From NCBI GenBank assembly GCA_016214225.1, contig JACROX010000046.1, forward strand, positions 1 through 6,063: DNA of 6,063 nt. Direction: 5' to 3'. The notes beneath the pieces were generated by a model. The model was not told where the DNA came from. It was given only the letters and a program-made list of their open reading frames with translations, and did not search any database. Shown here piece after piece: positions 5,713-6,063 of this stretch (its first letter is position 1; each line of letters begins with the position of its first letter). This DNA is from Candidatus Peregrinibacteria bacterium (GTDB lineage: Bacteria; Patescibacteriota; Gracilibacteria; UBA1369; LOWO2-01-FULL-3). The translations under genes and the position numbers were made by a program.

Positions 5713-5803
5713 GGAGAGATCGCATAGTGGTCGAGTGCACCGTCTTGGAAAGGCGGCATCTGCCAAAAGCGGATCGGGGGTTCGAATCCCCCTCTCTCCG
5801 CCA
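5713..5803 (+). tRNA. tRNA-Ser (anticodon GGA)
   Basis: A full cloverleaf can be drawn. The acceptor stem is GGAGAGA/TCTCTCC, with discriminator G and an encoded CCA (5801-5803). The D arm is closed by GCA/TGC. The anticodon stem CCGTC/GGCGG (5740-5744/5752-5756) has loop TTGGAAA and anticodon GGA at 5747-5749, which reads UCC and UCU. A long class II variable arm (about 5757-5775) is typical of serine tRNAs. The T arm is GGGGG TTCGAAT CCCCC. The encoded CCA and intact stems indicate a functional gene. No convincing promoter was seen directly upstream; the TATCAA at 5703-5708 is weak. Confidence 0.97.
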
Positions 5804-5806
5804 TGG

Positions 5807-5845
5807 ATACTGTCTAACTAAACAGTTATTAGACAGTATTTTCTT
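5807..5845 (+). terminator. Intrinsic terminator of tRNA-Ser
   Basis: ATACTGTCTAA (5807-5817) and TTAGACAGTAT (5829-5839) form an 11-bp perfect stem with an 11-nt loop, followed by a T-rich run (TTTTCTT, 5839-5845). It begins three bases after the encoded CCA. An inner AACT/AGTT pairing competes slightly with the top of the stem. Confidence 0.8.
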
Positions 5846-5894
5846 GATTAACAAGCCAAATCATGGGGCGGAAAAATCCCATCCCCACAAAGAA

Positions 5895-5938
5895 GGTTCT
5901 GAGGAATAATGAGTTAGACACAGATAACCCTCAGAACC
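5895..5938. repeat. Perfect 10-bp inverted repeat directly before an open frame
   Basis: GGTTCTGAGG (5895-5904) and CCTCAGAACC (5929-5938) are perfect inverted arms with a 24-base spacer. The right arm ends one base before the possible ATG at 5940. The spacer includes an AATAAT box (5905-5910) that could serve as a -10, and TTAGACA, a word also present in the tRNA terminator. It could be an operator, an RNA hairpin over the start codon or a mobile-element end; the sequence does not decide between these. Confidence 0.5.
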
Positions 5939-5939
5939 C

Positions 5940-6063
5940 ATGTTTAAATTAAGATTAATTAAAGGAATAATCAACCTTTCTTCGCTTCTTCAAACGTATT
6001 TGATCAATTATCTTGAGTTTCACAAGTTTGAACCGAGAGAACCTGTGGAAAGAGGATATACTC
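5940..6063 (+). CDS. Possible partial gene running off the window, unrecognised
   Basis: From the ATG at 5940 a frame stays open for 41 codons to the end of the window (begins MFKLRLIKGIINLSS, later HKFEPREPVERGYT). The residues mix a hydrophobic and basic start with a charged second part, plausible for a real protein N-terminus. However, the stretch is short, AT-rich and lacks a Shine-Dalgarno sequence at the ATG. A run of 41 open codons could also occur by chance. No family is recognised, and the true start could lie further downstream. Confidence 0.35.
   Translation, partial: MFKLRLIKGIINLSSLLQTYLINYLEFHKFEPREPVERGYT

Noticed and set aside
5622..5804. Minus-strand open frame beginning MAERGGFEPPIRF, overlapping tRNA-Ser
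   Set aside because: This is the familiar false protein obtained by translating the complement of a serine tRNA; the tRNA cloverleaf explains the sequence fully.
5727..5909. Plus-strand open frame starting inside tRNA-Ser (MVECTVLERRH)
   Set aside because: It is a translation of the tRNA and its terminator, with no protein-like features.

Overview
The window reads as a piece of a moderately AT-rich bacterial chromosome made of small, loosely packed genes. Several features fit a Patescibacteria (CPR; possibly Parcubacteria-like) genome. There are extended -10 boxes of the form TGnTAnAAT. Some starts sit only a few bases downstream of the -10 box, as in leaderless mRNAs. GTG and TTG starts are used, and only one clear Shine-Dalgarno sequence was seen. 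This assignment is an inference: no rRNA or taxonomic marker protein is present.

Layout. Bases 1-169 are non-coding and packed with inverted repeats. At 170-892 (minus) is a ZIP-family metal transporter. It is divergent from a DMT/EamA-type transporter gene that starts at 932 (plus), and the two share a very compact back-to-back promoter region. The EamA gene looks broken: the family's C-terminal end is intact but lies in another frame (to 1745), and about one membrane segment is missing at the junction. Next comes a convergently oriented minus-strand pair of unrecognised genes: 2470-3321, a soluble 283-aa protein, followed by 1828-2463, a 211-aa protein with a C-terminal glycine-rich membrane hairpin. 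They have their own promoter region and a strong Shine-Dalgarno sequence, and this is the least explained coding unit here.

A divergent plus-strand gene (3481-4353) encodes a lipoprotein with a proline/alanine linker and a C-terminal domain made of repeated beta-rich units. It ends in a strong, symmetrical, probably bidirectional terminator (4374-4405). The following 360 bases hold no gene but have several small hairpins, mutually exclusive pairings and weak promoter-like boxes on both strands, so a structured RNA is possible. A minus-strand M50 (site-2-protease-like) membrane metalloprotease lies at 4768-5415, with a possible longer start at 5544. A GC-rich inverted-repeat block follows (5585-5705), then tRNA-Ser(GGA) on the plus strand (5713-5803) with its own terminator, and finally a 10-bp perfect inverted repeat directly in front of an open frame that runs off the end of the window (5940-6063).

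Functionally the window is a set of envelope genes (two transporters, a lipoprotein, an intramembrane protease and a membrane-anchored unknown) plus a tRNA. No single pathway links them. I saw no CRISPR array, no recognisable transposase and no rRNA.
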